DNA of 64,000 nt from the NCBI GenBank assembly GCA_041688015.1, contig JBDNIY010000014.1:119934-183933 (forward strand), in the 5' to 3' direction. The position numbers were made by a program, and so were the translations under genes. Shown in pieces: positions 8,815-16,326 of the stretch. Source of the DNA: Parvibaculum sp041688015. Its GTDB lineage: Bacteria; Pseudomonadota; Alphaproteobacteria; Parvibaculales; Parvibaculaceae. Under the pieces are notes generated by a model, which saw only the letters and a list, made by a program, of their open reading frames with translations, searched no databases and was not told the DNA's origin. The first letter of the stretch is position 1. Each line of letters starts with the position of its first letter.

Positions 8815-8840
8815 TTATATAGACCTAAATGTCTATATAA
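8815..8840. promoter_or_regulatory. Perfect palindromic operator overlapping the CYP153 promoter
   Basis: TTATATAGAC (8815-8824) and GTCTATATAA (8831-8840) are exact inverted repeats separated by six bases. The right arm runs into a perfect TATAAT (-10-like, 8836-8841), so a protein bound here would block polymerase. Arm length and six-base gap fit a dimeric TetR- or GntR-type repressor; the regulator is not adjacent. The start codon of the P450 gene is about 135 bases downstream. Confidence 0.7.
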
Positions 8841-8977
8841 TGAGCCAATTAAAGATGACGCGAGCGTCATATCTAACAATGACAGGGGCGGTCATTCAAG
8901 GTTACAGTCGGGGCAATAAGGAAATAACTCGGCCATTAACAGATGGACCGGGAGGGACAGAGTTGGAGGACTCGAAG

Positions 8978-10294
8978 ATGAGCGAAGCCGCAATCAAAAT
9001 GGATATCTCGGATATCAAAAGGCCGACGCGCAAGACAGACGAGGAAGTCGCCGTGCTGCGCGGCACGATGGTTGGCCGCGACCCCTATTCCGTTCCGCTG
9101 GAAGAGATCGACGTCGGCCAGCCGGAACTTTTTCGCGACTTTACAATGTGGGGGTTCTTTGACCGCCTGCGCAAAGAAGACCCGGTTCATTATTGCCGCG
9201 ACAGCGAGTTTGGCCCCTATTGGTCGGTGACGAAGTACAACGACATCATGGCGGTTGATACCAACCATCATGCGTTTTCGTCGGACGCGCATTTGGGCGG
9301 CATCACCATTGGCGACCCGGACGATGATTTCATCTTGCCGATGTTCATCGCCATGGACCCGCCCAAGCATGACGCGCAGCGCAAAGTGGTGAGCCCCATC
9401 GTCGCCCCGGCCAATCTGGCCAAACTGGAAAGCACGATCCGCGAACGCGCCGTTAGCTTGATCGAGTCCATGCCGGTCGGCGAAACCTTCGACTGGGTGG
9501 ACCACATCTCCATTGAACTGACGACGCAGATGTTGGCGACGCTGTTTGACTTCCCCTGGGAAGATCGCCGCAAGCTGACACGCTGGTCCGACGTTGCCAC
9601 TACGCGGCCGGGCGCTGGCATCATCGAAACGGAAGAGCAGCGCAAGGAAGAGCTCTACGAGTGCCTCGCTTATTTCACCGACCTGTGGAACCAGCGCGTC
9701 AACGCCGAGCCGGGTGGCGATCTGATCTCGATGCTTGCCCATGGCGAATCGACACGGAACATGGACCCGATGGAATATCTCGGCAACATCATCCTGCTGA
9801 TCGTCGGCGGCAATGACACGACGCGCAACTCGCTGACCGGCGGTTTGCTCGCCTTCAACGAGAATCCCGAGCAATATGCCAAGATCCGCAAAAACCCGGA
9901 GCTTATCCCCTCGGCGGTGTCAGAAATCATCCGTTGGCAGACGCCGCTGGCGCATATGCGGCGCACCACGCTCGTTGACACCGAAGTCGGTGGCAAGCTG
10001 ATCAAACGCGGTGACAAGGTTGTCATGTGGTACGTCTCGGGCAACCGCGATGAAGAAGTGATCGAAAATCCGAACGCTTTCCTCATCGACCGCGCCCGCC
10101 CGCGCCAGCATCTGAGCTTCGGCTTTGGTGTGCATCGCTGTGTCGGCAACCGTCTGGCCGAAATGCAGCTCAAGATCGTCTGGGAAGAACTGCTGAAGCG
10201 TCACCCCAAGATCGAAGTGATGCAGCCGCCCAAGCGCATCCTCTCAAGCTTCGTCAAAGGCTATGAGCAGATGATGGTTCGTATCCCAAGCTGA
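8978..10294 (+). CDS. CYP153 family cytochrome P450 (alkane/fatty acid terminal hydroxylase)
   Basis: The 438-residue soluble P450 has the I-helix motif GGNDTTRN, the ExxR motif EIIR, and the heme loop FGFGVHRCVGNRLAEMQ with Cys388. The block FIAMDPPKHDAQRKVVSPIV is characteristic of CYP153, which hydroxylates terminal carbons of medium-chain alkanes using a ferredoxin and ferredoxin reductase. ATG 8978 is chosen because GGAGGA lies seven bases upstream; the frame is open back to 8840 but that part lacks homology. No reductase is adjacent; an adrenodoxin-type ferredoxin lies at 60018. A strong terminator follows at 10341. Confidence 0.93.
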   Translation: MSEAAIKMDISDIKRPTRKTDEEVAVLRGTMVGRDPYSVPLEEIDVGQPELFRDFTMWGFFDRLRKEDPVHYCRDSEFGPYWSVTKYNDIMAVDTNHHAFSSDAHLGGITIGDPDDDFILPMFIAMDPPKHDAQRKVVSPIVAPANLAKLESTIRERAVSLIESMPVGETFDWVDHISIELTTQMLATLFDFPWEDRRKLTRWSDVATTRPGAGIIETEEQRKEELYECLAYFTDLWNQRVNAEPGGDLISMLAHGESTRNMDPMEYLGNIILLIVGGNDTTRNSLTGGLLAFNENPEQYAKIRKNPELIPSAVSEIIRWQTPLAHMRRTTLVDTEVGGKLIKRGDKVVMWYVSGNRDEEVIENPNAFLIDRARPRQHLSFGFGVHRCVGNRLAEMQLKIVWEELLKRHPKIEVMQPPKRILSSFVKGYEQMMVRIPS

Positions 10295-10340
10295 GGCGAG
10301 ATAAGGTCCTCATCCGGATAAGGGAAGAGCTAAAAATAGA

Positions 10341-10374
10341 AAGCCGGAGCGCTTTTATGCGTTCCGGCTTTTTC
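10341..10374 (+). terminator. Intrinsic terminator after CYP153
   Basis: AAGCCGGAGCGC (10341-10352) pairs with GCGTTCCGGCTT (10359-10370) through 12 positions with one G-U pair and a six-base loop, followed by a T-run. It lies 46 bases after the P450 stop codon. Confidence 0.92.
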
Positions 10375-10386
10375 GTACTGTCGGGG

Positions 10387-10458
10387 CCTCATCCTGAGGA
10401 GCCGCAAAGCGGCGTCTCGAAGCCTCATCCTGAGGAGGACCGCAGGTCCGTCTCGACG
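10387..10458. repeat. Two tandem 36-bp palindromic extragenic repeats
   Basis: Two 36-base units at 10387-10422 and 10423-10458 share CCTCATCCTGAGGAG at the left and GTCTCGA at the right, with a variable hairpin core (GCCGC-AAAG-CGGC in one, GGACC-GCA-GGTCC in the other). The CCTCATCCTGAGGAG block is a well-known dispersed REP-like repeat in Hyphomicrobiales genomes. The second unit overlaps the 3' end of the histidine kinase gene and supplies its stop codon. Confidence 0.85.
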
Positions 10459-12365
10459 GCGGCGCACCAAGGGAAGTTGAGGGTGATGGTGGTGCCCTCC
10501 CCCGGCGCACTGTCGATCATCATGTCGGCACCATGCAGCTTCACATAGGCTTGCGCCAATGGCAGGCCGAGGCCTGCGCCTTCGTAGCGCCGTTCCAGCC
10601 GCGCATCGGCCTGACCGAAGGGCGTCAGCGCCACATCGATTTCGCCTCGCGTCATGCCGATGCCGGTGTCGTGCAGGATCACCGAAACGGTGTGGCCTTT
10701 GCGCTGGCGCGTCTCCAGAGACACGCGCCCACCGGCTTTGGTAAACTTGACCGCGTTTGAAAACAGGTTGGTGAAAATCTGATGCAGCTTGGCGCTGTCG
10801 CCTCTGACCGGCAGAACGCCTGCGAGTTCGGCCATTGCAAAGGTAAGATCGGCTTGCTTACATTCGATGGCCAGCGTGTCGGCGCAATCGGCGAGAATGT
10901 CACCGAGATCGAGCCCCTCCATCTCAACATCCATCTTGCCGCTTTCACTGCTGGCAATGTCGAGCACATTGTTGATGACGCCGAGAAGACGGCGACCGCT
11001 TTGCAATATATCGGTGGCGTAATCGGCGTAGCGCGCATTGCCGATGGCGCCAAAGATCTGGCTGGAGATGATTTCTGAAAAACCGATGATGGCGTTGAGC
11101 GGCGTGCGCAACTCATGGCTCATATTGGCTAGGAAGGCAGACTTGGCGGCGCTGGCAACTTCGGCTTTATCCTTGGCGAGGCGATAGCTTTCTTCGCGCG
11201 CTTTCAAATCTGTGAAATCAGCAAAGAAGAGGATCGTGCCGCCATTGCTGGTGGGGCTCGCCTCGATGCGCAGCCAGCGACCATCGTCGATCTGGCATTC
11301 GCTCATCCAAGGCTCCGCGCCGATCAACGTCTGCGCTGCGCCAAAGGCGGGGAAGGCCGCGCCTTCGCTGACGACGATCTGCATTTGCAACAGGCCAAAC
11401 ACAACCTCAAAGGGACTGCCTGCGCTCAAGGCATTGGCGATGTGCGGGAAGAATTCGGCAAGGCGGGAATTAGCGACGATAATATGGCCATCGTCACCGA
11501 CCAGCATCACACCTTCGCGCGCGCTTTCCAGCGCGTCATAGAGATAGGTCTCGGCGGAACGACGCTGGGCTTTTTTCTCGGCCATCATGGCGCGAATATT
11601 GTCCTGCATGGCTTGCATGGAGCGCAGCAAGACGCCGGTTTCATCTTTGCGGCCCAGCGGAATGGCCGTCTGCATGTCGCCACCGGCAATACGGTCGGCC
11701 GCACGGGCCGCCGCACGCAAAGGTCGAACGATGGAGCGCGCCAAAAAAAGCGTCAACGCGATGGCCAACAAAAGTGCTAGGCCCGTCACCGCCACGCTGA
11801 CATATTCAAAACGCGAGATCGTCGAGAGCACCTTGCGCCGCTCCACAAAACTCGACCCAGCCTTCATCTCCACCAGCACATCGAAACGGTCGATAATACG
11901 ATTGCTGAGTTTTTCGAAGTTGGACATGTCGCCGACATAAAGACCGCGCTTGTGCTCAACGTCCCAAGCACGGACCAGCTTTTCGATCTCGCTAATCACT
12001 TTATGCTCGTTCATCTGCGTCGTGCGCTCTTCGGCAACGGCGAGGTCTTCAAAGAAGGTTGTCGTCAGCGTGTCGATGCGCACGTCGATGGCGGCATGTT
12101 CGACCTTGGGCGCGAGCTTGAGGCGCAGCGCTTCATTTTGCATCTGGGAAAAATCAAGGCTGGCGGCGCGGGCAAAATTGATCGCCATCAGCGGCTTGTC
12201 GTAGGTGTCGATGGCGATGCGTCCGGTGGCCGACAGGATGTAATAGGAGTTGATGCCGAGCGCGCCGACAATGATGCCCATGGCCAGAAAGGCGCCGAAA
12301 ATTTTCGCGCCGATCGAACTTTTGATCAGGTATCTGGGGATAGGCGGCAACCGCACAGCACACAT
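10425..12365 (-). CDS. Membrane sensor histidine kinase (HAMP, PAS, HisKA, HATPase)
   Basis: From ATG 12365 the protein has about 646 residues: a first membrane helix (KIFGAFLAMGIIVGALGINSY region), a periplasmic helical sensor of about 150 residues, a second helix (VAVTGLALLLAIALTLFLA), HAMP, a PAS domain, HisKA with phospho-His in FLANMSHELRTPLNAIIGF, and a HATPase domain with N, G1 and G2 boxes. No response regulator is adjacent, so its partner is unknown. The start at 12365 follows GGATATGCAAGGTGCG; the frame is open to 12455. The last residues DLRSSSG and the stop are encoded by a REP-like repeat, so the native C-terminus may have been replaced. It may be co-transcribed with the cupredoxin-globin genes. 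Confidence 0.9.
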   Translation of the reverse strand: MCAVRLPPIPRYLIKSSIGAKIFGAFLAMGIIVGALGINSYYILSATGRIAIDTYDKPLMAINFARAASLDFSQMQNEALRLKLAPKVEHAAIDVRIDTLTTTFFEDLAVAEERTTQMNEHKVISEIEKLVRAWDVEHKRGLYVGDMSNFEKLSNRIIDRFDVLVEMKAGSSFVERRKVLSTISRFEYVSVAVTGLALLLAIALTLFLARSIVRPLRAAARAADRIAGGDMQTAIPLGRKDETGVLLRSMQAMQDNIRAMMAEKKAQRRSAETYLYDALESAREGVMLVGDDGHIIVANSRLAEFFPHIANALSAGSPFEVVFGLLQMQIVVSEGAAFPAFGAAQTLIGAEPWMSECQIDDGRWLRIEASPTSNGGTILFFADFTDLKAREESYRLAKDKAEVASAAKSAFLANMSHELRTPLNAIIGFSEIISSQIFGAIGNARYADYATDILQSGRRLLGVINNVLDIASSESGKMDVEMEGLDLGDILADCADTLAIECKQADLTFAMAELAGVLPVRGDSAKLHQIFTNLFSNAVKFTKAGGRVSLETRQRKGHTVSVILHDTGIGMTRGEIDVALTPFGQADARLERRYEGAGLGLPLAQAYVKLHGADMMIDSAPGEGTTITLNFPWCAAVETDLRSSSG

Positions 12366-12516
12366 CGCACCTTGCATATCCAAACACCATCGTTCGGATC
12401 GGCCCAGTGTGACGGCGCGACATTGATATTGGCTTAAGAGGTGGGGGACCCTCAACCTCTTGCGCGTCGGCGCAATTAGGAAGGGAGAGAGGGGGAAGGA
12501 AAGGGAAGGTAAAAAT

Positions 12517-12846
12517 TTACTTTACGGTAACTTCCAGATGCATCTTGGGGTGGATGTGGCAGCGAACGGCAAAGCGCCCTGCCTCGTCGAACTCGATATC
12601 AATATTGTCGCCGGGCACTTGCTCGGCACTGTCAAAATTCATGGTCGGCGATTTGACATAAATCTGATGGATGAACTCATCCTCATTGGCAAAATGCACC
12701 ACCGTGCCCTTGGCGATCTCGATGGATTCAGGCTGAAACGAGCGGTCGTTCTGGACCACTGTGACGCCCGCAGTGGCAGCGGCGGCAAAACCACCTAGGA
12801 GCGTTGCACCACCCAAGAAAGAGGCCAATAACCAGTGATTCATCAT
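12517..12846 (-). CDS. Periplasmic plastocyanin-like cupredoxin
   Basis: The product of about 109 residues has a signal peptide (NHWLLASFLGGATLLGGFAAAATA) and a compact type I copper fold. Copper ligands are likely His in EFIHQIY and Cys, His and Met in RCHIHPKM. Such proteins are often annotated as methylamine utilization protein and carry electrons in the periplasm. The ATG overlaps the stop of the globin gene (ATGATGA), so translation is probably coupled. The longer frame back to 13047 is only the globin gene read in another frame. It could serve the globin or the amine dehydrogenase at 19-21 kb; neither is shown. Confidence 0.88.
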   Translation of the reverse strand: MMNHWLLASFLGGATLLGGFAAAATAGVTVVQNDRSFQPESIEIAKGTVVHFANEDEFIHQIYVKSPTMNFDSAEQVPGDNIDIEFDEAGRFAVRCHIHPKMHLEVTVK

Positions 12847-13289
12847 CGTGTAACCACATCTTTCTGCATGGGGGCCAAGAGGGCGAGCAAACGGTTTTGA
12901 GCCGCGAAGGGGACGTTGGATTTGTCGAGCGCATCTTGCAAGTCTTCGATCAGCGCATTGAAATCTGAATTCTTCAAATGCAAACCGCGATGGGTCGCGG
13001 CCATCGTATGGCCGGTATAGGTGCAAGGGCCACTGCCGAGCGCACAAATCTGCTCGGTGAGTTTGGCCTTAAAGCGATCCATGTTGCTTTCGCTTAAGGT
13101 ATCCTTGATGCGAGGGTCGGCGAGAAAATTGGCGGTTGCGTCCTCGACGATGGTGGCGACGCCTTGTTTACCGCCGAGATCGGCATAGAGCGTGTCGGCG
13201 GCCCGCGCGGTGGTCGCGCTCATAGACGCGGCCAAGAACGCGCCCAGCGTGAGCGCGAGGGCTAATGTCGGGGGGCTTAGAAATTTCAT
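12843..13289 (-). CDS. Exported group I truncated hemoglobin
   Basis: The 148-residue protein starts with a clear Sec signal peptide (LALALTLGAFLAASMSATTARA) and continues as a group I truncated globin: LYADLGGKQGVATIVEDATANF, then YTGHTMAATHRGL containing the proximal His, and a final helix. Export of a globin to the periplasm is unusual because most truncated hemoglobins are cytoplasmic. Possible roles are O2 or NO binding or redox chemistry with the downstream cupredoxin. It overlaps the cupredoxin gene by four bases and follows the DUF3034 gene by 31 bases, indicating one operon. Confidence 0.9.
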   Translation of the reverse strand: MKFLSPPTLALALTLGAFLAASMSATTARAADTLYADLGGKQGVATIVEDATANFLADPRIKDTLSESNMDRFKAKLTEQICALGSGPCTYTGHTMAATHRGLHLKNSDFNALIEDLQDALDKSNVPFAAQNRLLALLAPMQKDVVTR

Positions 13290-13320
13290 GTGATCCTCAC
13301 AGCTTTTTCAATGTCGAAAA

Positions 13321-14232
13321 TCAAAATCCGGCCTGAAGCGAAATATAGACGCCGCGCTGTTTGCTTTGCCGCGCGATGGCACCCAGATGGACATAGGCCA
13401 GCGTGGCCGACAGGTTTTTGTTGATGAACCAGGCCGCGAAGATATCGTAGGCGTCGTCCTCTTTGGCAAAGCTCAGATTGTCGGGCTTGGTGCGATATTC
13501 TGCGCCCACAGCAAGATTGCGGCTGAGGAGCAGCGCGACGGAGCCTTCAAACTCGGTGGAGTATGAATTTTTCTTGTCACCGCCGAAACCGAGCAGGCCG
13601 AACTGATTGGCTTTGGTCTCACGCACGGTCGCATTGACGAGCAGGCTCTGGGCGAGAAAGAGCTTGGTGGCGCTGACATAGAAATCAGTGCCGTGGTCGG
13701 ACGTCGCGCCCAGCGCGCGCACGAGCGCGGTGCGGTTATTTTTTTTGTATTGAACGCCCACAGAAATCTGCGGCAACAGGCTGTCTTGTCCATAGACCAG
13801 ATCGCCGATGACACGCAGCTTGGCGCCATAGATGTCCTGATTGAATGTGTAGTTGCTCGGCAGGCCGAGCTTGGGGCCGGTCTCGGTGGTGTCGAAAGTT
13901 TGACGCGTATAGGACAGCTCAAGGCGATTGAAGAGGCCGAGGGCGATGCCACCTGAGCGCAGCGAAAAATCGGGCAGGCGCACATAGGTGCCATGGACAT
14001 TGCCACCGAGGCTGTCGCGCGTGCCATAGCCGGTGATGACGGCCCAAGGTGCCAGACCTCCGCCGGCGGCTCCTTCGATTTGGCTAACGCCAGAGGTCGC
14101 CAGCAAGCGGGCGCTGTCGGCCCAATCGCGGGGCCGCGGCTTTTCTTTTGCAAAAGCGGTTGATGCCTGTGTCAGACTGACTGCAACGGCCAAAATCAGA
14201 GCCAAAGGAAACATCAAAGCCCGGTTTGCCAT
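13321..14232 (-). CDS. DUF3034 family outer-membrane beta-barrel protein
   Basis: From ATG 14232 the protein has about 303 residues with a signal peptide (ANRALMFPLALILAVAVSLTQASTAFA). The mature part shows alternating hydrophobic strands (LFNRLELSYTRQTF, NLAVGAEYRTKPDNLSF) and ends in Phe, as expected for an outer-membrane barrel. It matches my recollection of DUF3034, a family of unknown function often found beside truncated hemoglobin and cupredoxin genes. The frame is open upstream to 14400, but the ATG directly before the signal peptide is preferred. It is likely the first gene of the globin-cupredoxin operon. Confidence 0.8.
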   Translation of the reverse strand: MANRALMFPLALILAVAVSLTQASTAFAKEKPRPRDWADSARLLATSGVSQIEGAAGGGLAPWAVITGYGTRDSLGGNVHGTYVRLPDFSLRSGGIALGLFNRLELSYTRQTFDTTETGPKLGLPSNYTFNQDIYGAKLRVIGDLVYGQDSLLPQISVGVQYKKNNRTALVRALGATSDHGTDFYVSATKLFLAQSLLVNATVRETKANQFGLLGFGGDKKNSYSTEFEGSVALLLSRNLAVGAEYRTKPDNLSFAKEDDAYDIFAAWFINKNLSATLAYVHLGAIARQSKQRGVYISLQAGF

Positions 14233-14347
14233 CGCAGATCGCTTTTTTCCTGCGCGGGTGCATCTCTTGATTTGCATCAGGCAACTTGAGACGATCACAG
14301 TTAATTTTCGGACAATTTGGCTTGGTGAAAAGGGATAAAATCGGCGC

Positions 14348-15451
14348 ATGTCTGAGGAAAAAATCACCGTTTCAAATGACGTAATTCTTGATGCCATCAT
14401 GGCGCTGGTGCCTCAGCTGCTTGAGGCCTTAGAGGTGTTAGGCTTCACCGCACGTCATTTGCATCCGCCACATATGGACGACTTGCTGGCACGGCTTGAT
14501 GGCGCGGACGCGGAGATGGAAGCGGGGCGCGCGGCTTTTGCGATGGTCGATTGGCCAGACGATTTGGCAAATTTTCGCCAACAAATCGAGCGGGTGGCCG
14601 AAGAAGTTGCCGCTACCTTTGCAGGGCTCCGCGCCGCCCAACACGACCCCAATGGGATCATGGCGGCCTATCGCGGCTTGCGGCATCTGAGCCGCGCGGC
14701 CGAGGCGCTCTACCCGATCACCGCGATGCTGCCGCCGGTGAGCCCCTATTTCCTCGAACCACAGGCACGCGACGACAAGGCACTGGCTGCGCGGCTGGCG
14801 GCAGTGGACTATGCGCGCGAGGATGTCGGCGTGCGCCACGCTAGCAATGAAAAACATGAACGCGGCGGCTTTTCACTTTATGTGCCCGAAACCTATGAGC
14901 CGCGTGTCGCCACGCCGCTTATCATTGCTATGCATGGCGGCAGCGGGCATGGGCGTGATTTTTTATGGAGTTGGATTGCCAGCGCACGGACACGCGGCGC
15001 GATTCTGCTGGCGCCGACCTCCATCGGGCCAACGTGGTCGCTGACGGAGCCTGATCTCGACAATCAAAACATTCTGCGCATGATCGAACATGTCGCAGAA
15101 AATTGGAACCTTGATCGAACCCATATATTGCTGACAGGGATGAGCGACGGCGGCACGTTTTCTTATGTGCTGGGTTTGCAGAGCGGTGCACCGTTTACGC
15201 ATCTGGCGCCTGTGTCAGCGAGTTTTCATCCTTTTCTGATCGAGATGGCGGACCCCGAACGGTTGCGTGGGCTGCCGCTTTACATCACGCATGGCGCGCT
15301 CGACTGGATGTTTGACGCCGATATGGCGCGCACAGCGCAACGCGCGATGAGCGGGGCTGGCGCTAACGTCACGTACCGCGAGATCGCAGACCTTTCGCAT
15401 ACCTATCCGCGTGACGAAAATCCACGCATCATGGATTGGTTTTTGAATTGA
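14348..15451 (+). CDS. Alpha/beta hydrolase (phospholipase/carboxylesterase type) with N-terminal helical domain
   Basis: The 367-residue protein has an alpha-helical N-terminal region of about 165 residues of no recognised family and a C-terminal alpha/beta hydrolase starting near GGFSLYVPETYE. The oxyanion region is MHGGSGHGRDF, the nucleophile is Ser266 in GMSDGGTF, and the acid and base are probably Asp in GALDWMFD and His in LSHTYPRDE. The family includes carboxylesterases and poly-3-hydroxybutyrate depolymerase-like enzymes. No signal peptide is seen. A dienelactone hydrolase-type gene follows 33 bases downstream, so the two are probably one operon with related ester substrates. Confidence 0.85.
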   Translation: MSEEKITVSNDVILDAIMALVPQLLEALEVLGFTARHLHPPHMDDLLARLDGADAEMEAGRAAFAMVDWPDDLANFRQQIERVAEEVAATFAGLRAAQHDPNGIMAAYRGLRHLSRAAEALYPITAMLPPVSPYFLEPQARDDKALAARLAAVDYAREDVGVRHASNEKHERGGFSLYVPETYEPRVATPLIIAMHGGSGHGRDFLWSWIASARTRGAILLAPTSIGPTWSLTEPDLDNQNILRMIEHVAENWNLDRTHILLTGMSDGGTFSYVLGLQSGAPFTHLAPVSASFHPFLIEMADPERLRGLPLYITHGALDWMFDADMARTAQRAMSGAGANVTYREIADLSHTYPRDENPRIMDWFLN

Positions 15452-15484
15452 TAAATTGAAAACAACTGTCGGGGAGGACAGGAC

Positions 15485-16213
15485 ATGAACGAAAAAATCG
15501 TCGGGATCGAAACAGATGCTGGCACGATGGAAACCTTTACCGCTGCACCGGGCGAAGGAGCCTATCCACCGGTCATCCTTTATATGGACGCACCGGGCAT
15601 CCGTGAGGAGCTATATGACTTTGCACGGCGCATTGCGGATCAAGGGTATTTCGTACTGTTGCCGGATATGTATTACCGCGAAGGCAAAGTGCGCTTTGAT
15701 ATTGATCGAGGCAAAGAAGAAATGAGGCGCATGTTTGCTACGATGAATACGCTCAACAACAAGCTGGTGATGGACGACACAGGCGCGATGCTCGCCTTTT
15801 TGAAAACCCACAAGCAGGCCGCACCCGGCCCACGCGGCTGCATCGGCTATTGCATGAGCGGGCAATATGTTGTCTCGGCGGCGGGCACGTTTCCCGATGA
15901 TTTCGCGGCCACCGCTTCGCTTTATGGGGTTGGTATCGTCACGGATAAAGCGGACTCGCCGCATCTGCTGGTCCCCAAGATTAAGGGTGAGCTATATCTT
16001 GGTTTTGCTGAAACCGACATATATGTGCCCGAAAATGTCATCCCGATACTGAAAAAAGCGCTCGATGACAATCATGTCAGCTATCAACTTGAGACATGGG
16101 CGGGAACGGGGCATGGCTTTTGTTTTCCGCAGCGTGAGGCTTATGTAAAGGCGGCGGCCGAGAAGGTTTGGGCGCTGGTTTTTGCCATGTATGAGCGCCG
16201 CCTGAAGGTCTGA
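15485..16213 (+). CDS. Dienelactone hydrolase family protein
   Basis: The 242-residue enzyme belongs to the dienelactone hydrolase family of alpha/beta hydrolases. The nucleophile is Cys123 in GCIGYCMSG, the acid Asp lies around FAETDIYVP and the base His in GTGHGFCFP. Classical members open dienelactones in chlorocatechol breakdown, but many homologs have other lactone or ester substrates. ATG 15485 follows GGGGAGGACAGGAC, a strong ribosome site. With the preceding esterase and following BVMO it could hydrolyse lactones made by Baeyer-Villiger oxidation; that link is inference from order. Confidence 0.88.
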   Translation: MNEKIVGIETDAGTMETFTAAPGEGAYPPVILYMDAPGIREELYDFARRIADQGYFVLLPDMYYREGKVRFDIDRGKEEMRRMFATMNTLNNKLVMDDTGAMLAFLKTHKQAAPGPRGCIGYCMSGQYVVSAAGTFPDDFAATASLYGVGIVTDKADSPHLLVPKIKGELYLGFAETDIYVPENVIPILKKALDDNHVSYQLETWAGTGHGFCFPQREAYVKAAAEKVWALVFAMYERRLKV

Positions 16214-16326
16214 GCCGCGCGCGCACCCTAATTTTTTGCATCTTAGCTCTTGGGTGGGACCGCATTTGCTAGTCAAATAGATTCAAACGAACAGGCCACA
16301 CAGAGGGCCGTCGAGGGAGAAGCAAA

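Noticed and set aside
8840..8977. Longer CYP153 product starting at ATG 8840
   Set aside because: The start would lie inside the palindrome and TATAAT box, and the 46 extra residues have no similarity to P450s; ATG 8978 has the better ribosome site.
12847..13047. N-terminal extension of the cupredoxin frame
   Set aside because: The extension is the globin gene read in another frame; the signal peptide begins at the ATG near 12846.
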